Shown: positions 52,557-64,000, counted from the stretch's first letter. The stretch: 64,000 nt of DNA from Chondrus crispus (GCF_000350225.1 NW_005178719.1:140175-204174), one strand, 5' to 3'. Program-made: numbers and translations. The notes: generated from the sequence alone by a model not told the origin.

Positions 52557-53224
52557 TTTTTAGAGTGGGATGTATTGAAATTGCAGCAATTGATTAATGC
52601 TAGGGAGCAACGGATCTGTATTATGACAACAACAATATACACTCTTTGAAGCAAAAGGCCAATCAGTAATTGTCATCAGACTCATTGGTTGCTAGCATTG
52701 ATAGATGGATTTCGCATCCAACACAGCTAGTGCTACAAGAGATACTATTATAGTTGGACATTGCATCATTTTATTGTTTGGAGCAACAATTTCATTGCCC
52801 CGGAATCAAAACATGTGCTGATTCAGAGTGATGGTCGAACAGATGCACAGTAGTTAGCTCATTACTGGGGAACAACTGTTTTTAATACCACCGAAGTAAT
52901 TCATGCGTTGGATGCACAACCACTGATACTTTCTGTAGACACTGATTTCTGTAGCAAAAAAGATGTTGTTAGCAATAAACCTGTTCGAACGTAACGATAG
53001 ATTTCGATGCCTACCAGAAGCTGAATCCAGAGAGGAATTACGTTGAAAGTAATGAGTCAAAAGCTATGGAAACAAAAGGTTTACGGGTATGACTTATTGA
53101 CCTGCTAGCTGAAAGTACAATATCTTCGAACTATTAAAAATGGGAAACAGTAACCAATAACTGTGATCAAAATATATACCATTTTCTCTGCCCTCAAGAA
53201 TTTTTGTATGATTAGCTGCCCGAT
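52557..53224. other. AT-richer stretch without a gene
   Basis: All frames are closed at short intervals. It separates the copia remnant from the stop of the large transposase gene. Confidence 0.6.
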
Positions 53225-56200
53225 TCATGCGATTCGTGGTGGATATCCAGCTTTCCTGTCAAACCAGTGAAATAATTCCCCAGAAAATATATTGCCCTTG
53301 TGTCCCACCCGCTTGGATATCTGGTCAATTTGACAGTGGAAAACTCCATCATGGCCACATGCATGGAAAATCGATATGCGTCGGACTGCATTCGTGAGGT
53401 ACAATAGTTGGAAATCTGCGGTATTCATGTTCGGTCTCGTGCGGAGAAAGCCATTTGATAAATCACATCGAATTACCACTGCCCATGGTGATTCCTCCTC
53501 TTCCCTTTCAATAATACCAATCACAGCAAATCGTGCTACTGTAACTATTCCATTTTCTTGTGGAAACAACAGTCGATCAGGTCTTTGGATGCACTCTGGC
53601 GATACTAATGTCTCCACTACGCATCCAGTATAGATTAACTCGTGCGAAGCCGACTGCTGACCACCATTTCCAAACTTCATATTGCGAACTCTCCTCGCAT
53701 TCTTGCGAAGATGTGCAGCCCATTGTTCTCCGTAGCCATACTCCAAATAGTACTTTCGGAGAAGCTTTTCTCCATGGCAAAGGAGCTCTTGTACATCTAT
53801 GGTAGCGTTCGTGCCGATCTGCATAGCCTTCATATCACTTCCTTTCAAATTCCCAGATGTCTTCCATGTAACCTCATTTGAATGTAAACGGAAGGCATTT
53901 CCTTCTCCCTGCACGATATGAAGTAGAGGTTCTACTAGGACAGCGTTGACGAGCTCGTCTGCCTGCTTAACTAACCTGTGATGTTCTTCGTTCGGTTCTA
54001 CCATTTCGGTCATTTGGCTACCTATAAGCAGTCTTCGGAGACCTCGTTTGTATTTTTCTTCAGAATCTGAATTACTTTTCTTAACTCCTTCATGCAAGAG
54101 TGATATCCTTCCCTGCCAGTCATTCCCCAAACAGTGCGCCACAGCAGAAATTTGTGAGTTATGATGATTGCTTTTCGTTATACACCGCTTCAGAGGCTGG
54201 TGCGCGTTCTCCAGTACAAGCTCCGTAAAGTGCTTGACATGACCAAATGCTGGTAACGAATGGAAGTACAGTTCGAGAAGTCTGTGTAAGTTTGGTTTGT
54301 CTAATTGTTTCCGTGCAACCTCCAGCTCCACACATAGCGCATCTACTTGTTCGAGATACGAAACGGCGAGATCTTGAATATTGCAAATGTATTTGTTGTT
54401 TGATTTTGTCAGATCGAAGCATGCAACATCATTAGGGTGGTCAACTCCCTGCTCCGGCCACCAATACGTCAAACCAATCAGTCTGTTCAGGCACTCGAGC
54501 GCTTCAAGAACACGTCCTTGTACTTCATCTTCCAACTTCAGGGCGTTGATGATGTTTCTGTAAACGGGAACACAGCACAGAAGCATGCAAAAAGTTGATG
54601 AGAGACTCATCCCATGCAGGGTTCCTTTTGAAACGTGGTACGTCGAACACTGCCGTATGAGCCCATTTTCACTAAGCGCAGAATAAACCATATAATCCAT
54701 TCTTTGTTTCCACTCCTTGCCAGGCAGAACAGCAAAAGCAGTTTACATAATATCTTTGGCTAATCCGCTGAGCAGATGGTCCGGAGCGATGATATTCGAT
54801 CGGTACGGGTCGAAAAGCCCAGACACAACTGGTCCACCATGATTGGCCCTTTGAATGTCCGATCGGACTTTCTGAAGCTCAGAATGAAGCTTAAGCAGTG
54901 GGCATGACTCATTGCTTACTCTCGTGGTTGAATACATTCCCAAAAGATTACAATCATTGTCGTCAATACCGCTCTCGCGAAGGGCCCAATGCCGATCGGC
55001 AGTTCTAAGGACAGAAGAGTTGGAAGCATGTAAAATGGTTGTATATTCAAGAGATCTTCTATCTGCACCCCTGTGTTTGCGTACAGAACATGCAGTGCAG
55101 GGTGAATTAGCGTGATGTCCTAAGAGGTCAACACCATGCGCCGACTACAGGTAATCGCCGAGAAATCCAACAACATCTATAAAAATCCTCACTTCGTCCC
55201 CGTCTGGTGACCTTCCTTGAATCCCATCAACGCAGGCTCTCAGCAAATCCGGGATGATATTTAGCATGAGCTGGTTTGTGCTGACACCCGGTGGAGTAAG
55301 GCCAGTGAGCCTTGTAGCAGCGCGCGTGGATCTATCACGCGGCAATAAGCCGAGCGGCAGCATGTAAAAACCACCTGCGGACCTTTTCTGGCACGTCGGG
55401 GAAAGCGGCTGGAAGTCATCACAGTACAAGAGAAACTCTGTATACCACATACGGTGTCCCATCTTGCAGTATACCTTTGCAATTTGATTTAGGGACGACT
55501 CTAGACCTTGCCCCACTTGCCACATCTAGATCATTGGCATCATTGCAGTCGAGACGCACATGCCCCACTACTTCGTGACTTGCCAACAAATCATCATGGC
55601 CGAACGAAAGTGAAACCTCATTGCGACTGAAGTCCTCTTCACAATTCTTTTCCGCACTGCCACATAAGTCTGAAGTCTTAACAAACAGCAGGCGGACAGA
55701 TTTCATACCGTCATGTTTCCAATATCTATAGACGACAAGCACACATAGTTCCAGTGGGTCTTGCGATTGACCAGGGAGAAGCAAACATACGATATCCCCG
55801 GGGAGCAAGTTATCACGATCCGACGGGACAGTGACTTCCCTCCGTAGCCGTTGTCGCTTCCGAAATCGGTTGTTTCTTGAAAGCTGAATTTCCTGGTTTC
55901 GGACTATTGACATATTTTCCATTCCAATTTTCTTCATTGCCGATGCTCTTGAAAGTTTCCTAATCAGATATCTTGCCGAGCCATGGGCTCTACTTTGTGC
56001 TAGTTCTGAACTCGAAGAAATGCTATCCTCCGAACCTACGCACTAAACAGACGAAACAGTCCCGCTCAATGTGCAACCATGATTTGTGAAGCCTATTACC
56101 TCGTACTCACTCACAACGGAATCAATTTTGGAATAATCGAGTAATGAAGTTCGCGGCCGCACAAAATTGATGTCGACAAGAACTTTGGCTCCTGGGAATA

Positions 56201-57362
56201 CTTTCACGGGCCTCCTCCTGAAAGTCGCAAAAATGAACTCCCCGGCATTCAAAACACTGGCTCGGTCACGCACTATTTCTGAATTCTCAATTGAGTCCTT
56301 CATATGGCCTTGACAGAACATACTGTCATAGAGGGGATACGTGAGAACATCAAGCTTCGCCCACTCGGACGGAAGAATAACCCGAACGGGGGCAGATATT
56401 TCCCGATTTAATTCTTCGGTGTTCTCTCCATATTCCTGAAAATTAGGAGGGGTAGGTTTTACCTTCGCCATGTCGATTTTAAAGTGTTCGATCGAGCTCC
56501 GAGGAAGACACCATTTCAGTATGTGTGGGAAGATCGTGCGTTGAATAGCCGAGTAAGATGGTAGTTGCCAACCGGTACTGTTCCATTTCAAAAGATCTCG
56601 AAGTAGATTGTACTGTTTCACAGTGTACCTGACGCTCCCACAAACAGTTACCAGACCTAATATGTTTGTCCACGGCGAATTAACCTTACGCAAGTCTGTC
56701 AGACGTTTCTGGAGGCATTGTAACTCAGTCGGGTACTGAACCTTTGCATTTCTCCGGAAGAACCTCATTATTCGGCAACTGGTATTCAGGGTTTTGATCT
56801 GAGATATCTGATGTTTGCCATTCTGTAAACTCTACCATGAACGGAATGTCAACGTTATCTGCTGTGCGATGTGTTGGATCAGTGGCAGAACTGCGTTTGA
56901 GGGTCCCTGACTGATAAAAATCCAGATTTCTATGAATGTCCTCATGTCCGGCGAGGCGGGCAATATTGGCGACATCTTCATGCAATCGGCTAGCGGTCTT
57001 TTCTCCATCTTGATGCCCGGAGTGTTGAGTAATCACCTGAGAGGGGGATTGTCAGCGCCTAAGAACGAATGCGGCGTGTTTTCTGCGTGGTTTGCAATAG
57101 AATGCGAGCGATCGCCATCGCAAAGAGCTGCAAGTAGATCTGGGCGGGACTGCAGAAATTCCAGCCACCTTCCAGAGTTTTGTGCTCGCCTTCGTCTGCT
57201 ATGATTGACATCGATCGGATTCCCACCGCGAGAGAGGATCTTACGCGAGCGCATGGTGTCTTCAAAATATTGATTCAAACTGTGCGATCGTCCAGTTGTA
57301 AGCAAACTGAGATGCATTTGACAGGAGAAGGGCTTGGTGGAATCAGGATCAGCACAGCACAC
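53225..57362 (-). pseudogene. Large DDE-type DNA-transposon gene, interrupted
   Basis: Minus-strand coding runs from about 57362 to 53225. The N-terminal part is unassigned. Around 56.6 kb lies QYNLLRDLLKWNSTGWQLPS, the leader seen in large CACTA/Plavaka/KDZ-like proteins. The core has SLVL...YCDDFQPLSP, then VRIFIDVVGFLGDYL and DLLGHHANSPCTACSVRKHRG, i.e. acidic catalytic-type motifs with a CxxC. The 491-residue C-terminal part contains LHRLLELYFHSLPAFGHVKH and ENAHQPLKR. In-frame stops occur at 56043, 55145 and 54743, and frame changes near 57030, 56745 and 55430. I cannot decide between the CACTA-like and KDZ groups. No terminal repeats were identified. Confidence 0.72.
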
Positions 57363-58162
57363 CAGTCTGGCGCAGTGCAGTTACAATTATTTCATTCGAG
57401 AGAGCATGACTTGTTCGTTTTCAGCCAATTCAACTACTAACAGGCCTGCATCGGTGGATGTAGTTGATTCTCGGGTCTGATTGGAGGCGTATTTTGTTCT
57501 TGAACATGGCAGTACTGTACAATCGTCACACACGTGCAGGTCCTTGAAGCCGTTTTGATGCGCGAGGACGTTGAGCTGTGGGAGACCACACCGGCCTGCG
57601 GGTATACCATGTCATGGTGAAGGGGGGAGATGAGAAGAAGCGTGTGAGAAAGGGGGTGGAGGGGGAGAGGTAGGAAGAAGGGTTTGCGAATTTGGAGTGG
57701 GATGACGGCGGGATGGGGAAATAGTCAACTTGGGACGGGAGAGTGCGGCAATGTTCAAGTGCGGCAATGTTCGAGTGCGGCAATGTTCGAGTGCGGAATG
57801 GAAAGATATTATTGAAATTTTATTGGCCATGCCCGAAATGTGCAGTGCAGCCAATCGCCGCGCAGGACTAGAACAATGCCAGCAAGGTTGGTGACGACGT
57901 GACATTCCCCCCTCGCCCCACTTGTCGATCCACCACAGCTTGATCCTCTTCCTCCAATCACTCCCCGCCGAACATCGTCCGTCCCTTTCCCCATGACCTA
58001 TCTCAGCATCAAGCTGCTTCTCTGTCGCATGCTTTCCACACCCAGAGTTTTCACAATCACTGTCGTCAGAGTTTTCCATCATTAATTCGCTGGAGTGTCC
58101 AACGAGGAGCTCCAGAAACTCCTCCCTGGACACTCCAGCGACTTCCAGCTGACCTGGAAAGA
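57363..58162. other. Non-coding stretch with a perfect 14-bp inverted repeat
   Basis: CGCTGGAGTGTCCA (58088-58101) and TGGACACTCCAGCG (58127-58140) pair perfectly around a 25-base loop. Open frames here arise from a pyrimidine-rich minus strand and have no recognisable domain. A short GTGCGGCAATGTTCGA direct repeat occurs near 57757-57790. Confidence 0.6.
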
Positions 58163-58507
58163 ACTTCTCCTCATTCCTACCTTCACCGCGGAAGCGCTGC
58201 CAAGATTTGGTATGCTATACCTCCGAAATACGCAGAGGCCTTCGAGACATATGCTGCCGAGAATGGTTTCAATGATCGACTGGCCAAGGACCAGCCTTCT
58301 GCGCAGAGATATCTGATGTGCAAGACAACCATGTTTGATCTGAGGGAACTGAAAAGCCGCCATGCCAAGCGATCGGAACCATGTGCCTGCCACCCGAAAA
58401 CGTCACACTTTTTCGATCTCCGTGGCAAACAATTAGGTCACGCTAAATTTTTGAAATCATCCGCTAGCATTCCCATGCACAGAGAGCGACCTTCAATAAT
58501 GCTTTGA
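58163..58507 (+). pseudogene. JmjC-domain fragment
   Basis: The frame reads SYLHRGSAAKIWYAIPPKYA and then EAFETYAAENG. This matches the part of a JmjC histone-demethylase or hydroxylase fold that is normally (N/S)YLHFG-K-WY-IPP followed by a helix. A PSAQRYLMCKTTMFDLREL stretch in the expected downstream position follows. The iron-binding HxD and second His motifs are not seen, and the frame ends at a TGA 58505-58507. It is therefore a piece of a gene, probably a captured or decayed host exon. A retained exon of an intron-containing gene is less likely because nothing else of the domain is nearby. Confidence 0.6.
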
Positions 58508-58951
58508 GCTTTGGTGGGGATATTTTTTACTATTCCCTATGTGGCCAAGCCGGGCACCATGCGCATCTGCTTCGTCCAGGTGCTGTGCGACTTCGGCGTC
58601 ATCTAAGGTATGCGATCCCCATGGGCACCGTCACTGCCCCCGTTGTTTATCGGGGTTAGAGTGCGGGATGTGGGGCGCGGCAAGGCACGAGTTTAGGTTA
58701 GGGATGGCCACTGTACAGTATGTGCTAAAGACTTCTCACTGTTGCGCGGAAAGGGCATGCATGCGTGAAGAAATCGGGACAAGTATCATCCAACTTTGTT
58801 CGCAAGAGGACGGGGCAGCAATTCTTTACCTATTCACACATTTCGCATCGCGACTTTCGCATCGCAATCAATTGCTTTAATTGTCTTGTTCGGTGCACAC
58901 AGATTCAAAGCGTTCTCATGCCTGTTCTTTGCCTTGCCACAACAAAATGGA

Positions 58952-60223
58952 AGGATCCATAGCATCTTTATTCTCAACAGTACAGGCGAAGTCATTATCG
59001 CAAAGCACTATCGCGGCAACACCAGTCGCACGGAAAGTAGTGCATTTTGGAATCAAACAGCCAAATCCGCGCGCGGCATTTCCATCGAAGCGCCCCCTTT
59101 CCTCCCCGCCCCGAAAGGCGCCCTGATCCATCTGCACCGCAACGGCTTCTTCTTCCTAGCCTCCGTCCTCACAGACACCCAACCTATCTTCGTGACCTAA
59201 TTACTCGAGTCTCTCGCCGATGTCTTCGTCGACTACTTTGGGGAGCTTAACGAGCACGCCATCAAAGACGTCTTCATCACTGTGTACGAGCTCCTTCAAG
59301 AAATGCTCGACAACGCCTCTCCGCTCACTGTCGAACCCAACACACTCAAAGAACTCATCACCCCGCCCTCCATGATCAATCGCGTCTTTGAATCGCTCGG
59401 CGCCGACTCGGCCAAAGCGGCTACCATGTCCTATGCCTCTCCGCACACCCCATGGCGCCGCGCAAACGTCAAGTACCCCCACAACGAAATCTTCGTTGAC
59501 GTCATCGAAACCATTCACGCTACCTACTCCGCGACTCGCCATAACCTTTCCGATCTTCTCATTGCCGGTGTCGTCAAAGTCAAACTCTAGACTCTCGGGA
59601 AACCCCGATCTAGCGATGTGCATTCGAACAAACGCTCCATTTGATGACGTCGCTTTACATCGCTGCGTCCTTCTCAACAGATACCAAGAGTCTGATCAGC
59701 TCGCCTTCGTCCCGCCTGACGGCCCGTTCAAACTGATGACGTACAAGATCCGCGAAACAAACTCCCTCAACTTGCCAATCGATGTTCAATCTCACATCAA
59801 ATTCGACCATAACGCGTGCTCGGGCTCGGTATCCATCTCGCTGGTGCCTCAGTTCGCCTCCGCCGTCGCCCCCTCCTCGTCTGGTGCTTCGTCGTTTCCC
59901 TCCGGCTCAAAGAATGAACGCGGCGGGCGGCAAAGAGATTGGACTATCCGAGCCCGGCTCCGTGCTCTTTGAGCGCCAACTACGGCACCATGCAGTTCGA
60001 GTCGACATCTGGAACATGTACATGGAACGTCGGGGCTGTGCCGCGGGGAAAGACGCCATCGCTCGTGGGGAAAATTACGCTGCGGGATGGGTCGGCGGCC
60101 GTTGCGGCCATCTCTCAGATTTTGGTGAGCTTCCGCATCCCCGGTTACTCGACGTCGGGGGTGTTCGTGGAATGCTTGACGATGCCTGTGCGCGAGACGC
60201 GCGCGGCCGTGCGCGCTTCGTAA
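58952..60223 (+). pseudogene. AP-3 adaptor complex mu subunit pseudogene
   Basis: Translation in three successive frames gives a nearly full-length AP-3 mu protein (about 420 residues expected). It starts with the longin-type core IHSIFILNSTGEVIIAKHY, then FVDYFGELNEHAIKD and VYELLQEMLDNASPLTVE, then NTLKELITPPS and PWRRANVKYPHNEIFVDVIE. The mu-homology domain has GNPDLAMCIRTNAPFDDVAL, AFVPPDGPFKLMTYKIRE and TWNVGAVPRGKTPSL. Where a start codon is expected before ATC CAT AGC the sequence is AGG. A TAA interrupts at 59198-59200, and the frame shifts near 59580 and near 59920. The last residues of the domain are replaced. AP-3 sorts cargo to lysosome-like vacuoles; this copy is dead and lacks introns. 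Confidence 0.9.
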
Positions 60224-60599
60224 GCGGCGCCGTCGTCGTCGGCCGGCGCGGCCGACGCGGCCGCGGCACCGGACGGGGCGACGGGCACGGGTGGCTGTGG
60301 CGTGATGTGCTAGCCGTGGCAGGAGGTAGAGGAGGCGGTGGGATCATCAGCGACGGTGGGGTTTGTAGCGACGGTGGGATCAGCAGGGGCGAGGGCCGCG
60401 GCGGGGCCGTGCATGGTGGAGACGGGGCGGCGGCCGCGCCTGGAGGCGGCGGTGGACATCCGGAACTGTGGGGCGGGGCGGGCGGGGTGGGGGTAAGGAG
60501 GGACGAAAAACAAAGGGGAGGCGGTATGGTTTGCGGTAGGCGTCTGGGTTTGGGAGGGGGAAGGGGGGAGGTGGACATGGTGAAGGTGGGAGGGGGATG

Positions 60600-60671
60600 G
60601 GGGTAGCGGGATGGGGGGAGCGGGATGGGGGGAGCAGGACGGGGGGAGCGGGATGGGGGGAGCGGGATGAG
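60600..60671. repeat. Minisatellite, 14-bp unit, about five copies
   Basis: The unit GGGATGGGGGGAGC repeats with few changes. It lies in a strongly G-rich stretch (60224-60670) whose minus strand is open only as Pro-rich low complexity. Confidence 0.85.
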
Positions 60672-61340
60672 GGCCGGGCATCTGTCTGCAGCAGTTGTGT
60701 GTGTAAGGTATGTGCCGTATGTGGGGGAGGGCGGGGATACTTGTCCTCCAGCTGTTGACAGTTGGAGGGGAAGTTATTCCGAAAAAATGCACATCAGGGA
60801 ATGAAGTTGCATTTTCTGGGAAGCGCTGGTAGGCCACGTCATAGATGCCGTGCATTTAACCAATCATACTGTGTACAGCTAAAAAACAATGTGGATCACA
60901 GCAATGAACAATTTTCGCTTCAGGCTGGAGAAACAGAAGCACTTAAAAAGGAGCCAGCTGCCCCTCCAATTACCGCAGCTAGCATCTACTACCTGCGAGA
61001 GAGCCATGTCTGCATTTGCCACCGCGCCAAAAGCCGCCACTCCTACCCCCTGAGCACCTCGCAACCCGCCCTGCCGCAGCTCTCACGCTCTCCCTCGCGC
61101 ATGTACCTCTCCACCAGGGCGCCACCCAGTAGCGAAGGGCACACGCCTGACACCTCTGCCCAAATATACACACGTATCTGACGAGGAGGACGACACCAGG
61201 GCCCTGGCATGACTAAAGAAAACAACGATCTTTGCACTAGAAACGGATCTACAGAAAACCCCTATTAGGGCTTGTTTGTTATAACTGCATATAACATGGC
61301 TTTCACTACTATGTCGCGGATCAGATGAAGAAAGATAGGG
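60672..61340. other. No supported gene
   Basis: Intergenic sequence between the minisatellite and the stop of the minus-strand gene. Frames are short. Confidence 0.5.
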
Positions 61341-62183
61341 TTAAAGTAAGAATACTCCATCTGCGTGAGAAGGAACAATTTCGGCCCCTACATGACTTTC
61401 ATCTTCACCACTTTGCATTTCGCGTGTAGAAAATACATTAGTTTTGTCGATCGACTTCAGATTGATTTTTGCGTACTCACGATCATTCATTCTGAGAGCC
61501 TTAGTATCAAGAACTCTCTTCATAACTGAATATCCAGGTAGAAATGACGAAAGCTTGGAAATACCGCATGTAACATCGTCTGGAGAGAGGTTTCCAAAGA
61601 TGATGGAATCGTTGCTTTGACGGTCGTCAAGGGTGGCCTCCATAAAATCAGCCACGAGCGAACGAAACACTAATGCGATACACATAATGCTGCGTAAGGA
61701 GTTCTCGTGACCACGCAAAAAAGCCGCTTGCTCTTCACAGTGACAAAACTCTAGCAGGAATCGAGTGGAAACGTCAATCAAATTGACTGCTTTTGTGAGC
61801 CTACAAACCTCACCTCCTCTCCTCTTCCTTGTGTTTGCGCCCTCGACAACCAGTACGTCATGTTCAACAACGAAAACCATATCGAGTCTGTCGACAACCA
61901 ACTTTCGCATCCGATCGATATTGCCGGCGTCAACTTCGCTAGAAGCCTGAGAGCTGCGTATGGTTTTTGGGACATCATTAAGAGACTCAATTTCGAAATC
62001 ATTTCCAGGGTATGCCCACCTGATCCTCAAAGTTGCCTGGCTTGCATCAGACTTGAAACTGTCCCAGTCTACCATCAAATACCCTAATTCCTCTGCGAAA
62101 ATTGCTTTGCACCTTTCGCGTCCATCATGCAAAAAACCAGTTACAAGACTGAATTTTTTTTGCGCCGTGGAGTGCAATGTCAC
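61341..62183 (-). pseudogene. C-terminal part of the unidentified minus-strand gene, in another frame
   Basis: 280 codons without an ATG near the start, following directly on the upstream frame ending at 62125 and overlapping it by about 60 bases. The sequence has mixed composition with WDSFKSDASQATLRIRWAYP, CRLTKAVNLIDVSTRFLLEF and FRSLVADFMEATLDDRQ, and looks like a folded, helical protein. I infer that it belongs to the same gene, joined by an intron or broken by a frameshift near 62150. No family is recognised. Confidence 0.5.
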
Positions 62184-63792
62184 GCTTACAGGGGGGGCTC
62201 TTTACCACTGTCTTTCGCAGAATCAGCTTGTGTCCAGATGCACTAATGCGAAGGCATTGGTTCCCGCGGGACTCTGGCACTGTTTCGAGATAAGCGTGAG
62301 CCTCTGAAACATCATCACCACGGATGAGACCCCTTTGAAGCCATCTTGGTTGATCAATTTTTCTGCACAATGTCGCACTTCTCGGCGATTTATCCACCTC
62401 ACATGTGTCACATTGACCATGAAGATTCCTTGCGCTGTGGTCACATGTGGCTGGCTGACTTCGACTTTCTGGGGATCTCAAAGTAGCCGTAGAGTCACCT
62501 TGGCCGTTGATTTCGGCCTCACCATCCCTTATGGAGTTGAAAACTCCAAGTCTATTATTGTGCAAGTTCACCAAAAGTGTAAGCACAAACGACTGCCTGA
62601 ATTCGCAATGGCGGAATCCCACCCCCTTATGAAGAACATTTCGAGGCTGGTTTGGTTGCTTTCCGAAAATGATCGTTTCTAATGCCGTGGAACAGCTGTG
62701 AAGGAGCTGTCCAGAACCCCCCGCAATTTTGAATATTGTCACAGCGACATTAATACAAGCAATCCTGGTTAGAGCACCGCTTTTGAACACGTAGTCCGCA
62801 TGCGGCGTCAGTTGATCGAGTTTTTCATTCCAAAGTGACAGAGAAGTTCTCGCTGAAGATGTCGATTTTGTGCTAGCGCCCAGACTTCGAGTCCCTCGAA
62901 TTTCTTCGAGTTCTTTCTTGATTTGTTTTTGCTCCTCCCGTAGATCTGCAATTGTAGAGCACACTCGAGACTCGAAGCCTTTCATGTGATTCACAAAATC
63001 TTTCTCCATGCGCTTGAATATACCAAAAAGATATGCATTTGAAGCGGTCAAACTCAGAGGGACGCAATCATTCTCCTCTTCTCGACAGGATTCTGCTCTT
63101 GCACATTTAATATGTTGATTATCATCGTTAGGAGCAGGATTATGATCATCATCACTTCCAAGTTTCCCATCGCCTCTTAAAGTTTCTAAATCAGCTGATG
63201 ATCGCGATGGGAGATTATTGCGAACAGGAGACCCATAATCATCATCACTGTGGAGAACATTTCTGTTTCTCTGCCCTGCTTTATGACCAACGGGGCCGTT
63301 GGAACCCGATCGACCTCCCTTTTCTGTCGCTATCACAGAACATCTCTCTTGTAGAAAATCCCGCTTCGATCGATGGGCTGAGTTACTTTTTTGAGCAGGA
63401 TTTGCCTTTGAGATACGCTGAGAAGGATTAGCTCGTCGAGAGACCAGAATACTTTTCTCAACACGCGACTTCTTTGTTGCCGTGTCGTCCGTCCGGGATG
63501 TATGCTTCTCCAAATTGCGTTTCCCAGTGGAGCGCGAACGCCTGTGAGACTGCTCGTTCGTCGACAGTGAAGCGGACCTCATGCCCCTGCGTGTCGGTCT
63601 ATCTGCGTCTCCATCTATGAATTGTGATCCAGTATCTCTGACTAAGTTGAGTATGAGGACTTCAAAGGGGAGGAACTGGTAGAAATGTTCCCGATGGTTC
63701 CTGAAACGAACTAAAAAATGGGTCTGTTCGAGGCCCAGACGTGCTTCACTTAAACATCCTGAACACTCCGGAAATGCACAGATGTAACTCAT
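62125..63792 (-). CDS. Unidentified protein with basic linker and coiled coil
   Basis: 555 codons from ATG 63792. The first 55 residues are hydrophobic to mixed with three cysteines (CAFPECSGC). Then comes a long Ser/Arg/Lys-rich disordered stretch with nuclear-localisation-like clusters and an acidic DDDYGSP/DDDHNPAPNDDN part. A coiled coil follows (DFVNHMKGFESRVCSTIADL; REEQKQIKKELEEIRG), then a more ordered part (TRIACINVAVTIFKIAGGSG; FRQSFVLTLLVNLHNN). The last 90 codons look less natural and may be past a splice site or frameshift. The layout suggests a nuclear, oligomeric DNA- or chromatin-associated protein, possibly from a transposon like its left neighbours. That is only inference. 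Confidence 0.5.
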   Translation of the reverse strand: MSYICAFPECSGCLSEARLGLEQTHFLVRFRNHREHFYQFLPFEVLILNLVRDTGSQFIDGDADRPTRRGMRSASLSTNEQSHRRSRSTGKRNLEKHTSRTDDTATKKSRVEKSILVSRRANPSQRISKANPAQKSNSAHRSKRDFLQERCSVIATEKGGRSGSNGPVGHKAGQRNRNVLHSDDDYGSPVRNNLPSRSSADLETLRGDGKLGSDDDHNPAPNDDNQHIKCARAESCREEENDCVPLSLTASNAYLFGIFKRMEKDFVNHMKGFESRVCSTIADLREEQKQIKKELEEIRGTRSLGASTKSTSSARTSLSLWNEKLDQLTPHADYVFKSGALTRIACINVAVTIFKIAGGSGQLLHSCSTALETIIFGKQPNQPRNVLHKGVGFRHCEFRQSFVLTLLVNLHNNRLGVFNSIRDGEAEINGQGDSTATLRSPESRSQPATCDHSARNLHGQCDTCEVDKSPRSATLCRKIDQPRWLQRGLIRGDDVSEAHAYLETVPESRGNQCLRISASGHKLILRKTVVKSPPCKRDIALHGAKKIQSCNWFFA

Positions 63793-64000
63793 GCTCCTAA
63801 ACAATGACACAGAGATCCAGGAATAGTTCTAGTGGGAGATGAAGCATAGAGATTGCCATGTGGCCCAGATGACTAGACGTCGCTTCGGTTTCGCTCTCCC
63901 GCGATTTCTCAAAAAAACAAAATATGTCCATTTCCGCACAAATTGTAGTGTAGCCTCAGGGAAGGCATGTTGGGGCAAAGGGCATGTCCATTTTGCACGT

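Noticed and set aside
60310..60855. A 181-codon minus-strand Pro-rich frame
   Set aside because: It is the reverse of a G-rich minisatellite and has no domain.

Overview
The window looks like nuclear DNA of a transposon-rich eukaryote with few or no introns. A red alga such as Chondrus crispus would fit, because an uninterrupted animal-type haem peroxidase gene sits among Ty3/gypsy, Ty1/copia, LINE and DNA-transposon remains. That assignment is inference from gene content; no marker gene fixes the species. Only one host gene looks intact, the secreted haem peroxidase at 19639-21333. Two host-like pseudogenes are also present: an AP-3 adaptor mu subunit (58952-60223) and a JmjC-domain fragment (58163-58507).

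Layout from left to right. 1-10083 is a Ty3/gypsy chromovirus on the minus strand, cut by the left edge of the window, with its 5' LTR at 9491-10083. 10088-11123 is the first of four copies of a 1.0-1.1 kb LTR-like unit that starts TGTAGTG and ends in the inverse of it. 11124-19638 holds pogo-like transposase remains, a broken coiled-coil gene, hairpins and local repeats. The peroxidase follows, then a quiet stretch and a TIR-bounded DNA element at 24585-26228. 27490-39915 is a second LTR-like unit split by a complete 11.4 kb Ty3/gypsy element (28385-39766). That element has 775-bp LTRs, a perfect 5-bp target duplication (AATGG), gag, a pol broken by one frameshift, and an extra long open frame on the opposite strand between pol and the 3' LTR.

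39916-43477 has no convincing gene. 43478-48760 is one LINE endonuclease-reverse transcriptase frame into which two more LTR-like units have jumped in opposite orientations (43708-44825 and 47303-48400). Each insertion has its own 5-bp duplication, and subtracting each one puts the LINE back in frame. 49670-52556 is a decayed Ty1/copia pol containing a 521-base assembly gap. 53225-57362 is a large DDE-type DNA-transposon gene with nonsense codons. 58-60 kb carries the two host pseudogenes. 61341-63792 is an unidentified minus-strand gene with a coiled coil.

The transposon genes work as cassettes: Gag coats the particle, and Pol supplies protease, reverse transcriptase, RNase H and a chromodomain integrase. 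In both Ty3/gypsy elements pol lies in the -1 frame of gag. In the left element the two frames share only a few codons, which pins the presumed frameshift to one short site. Several of the broken transposon frames are interrupted mainly by in-frame stops, and the LINE shows no frameshift at all over about 1,000 codons.
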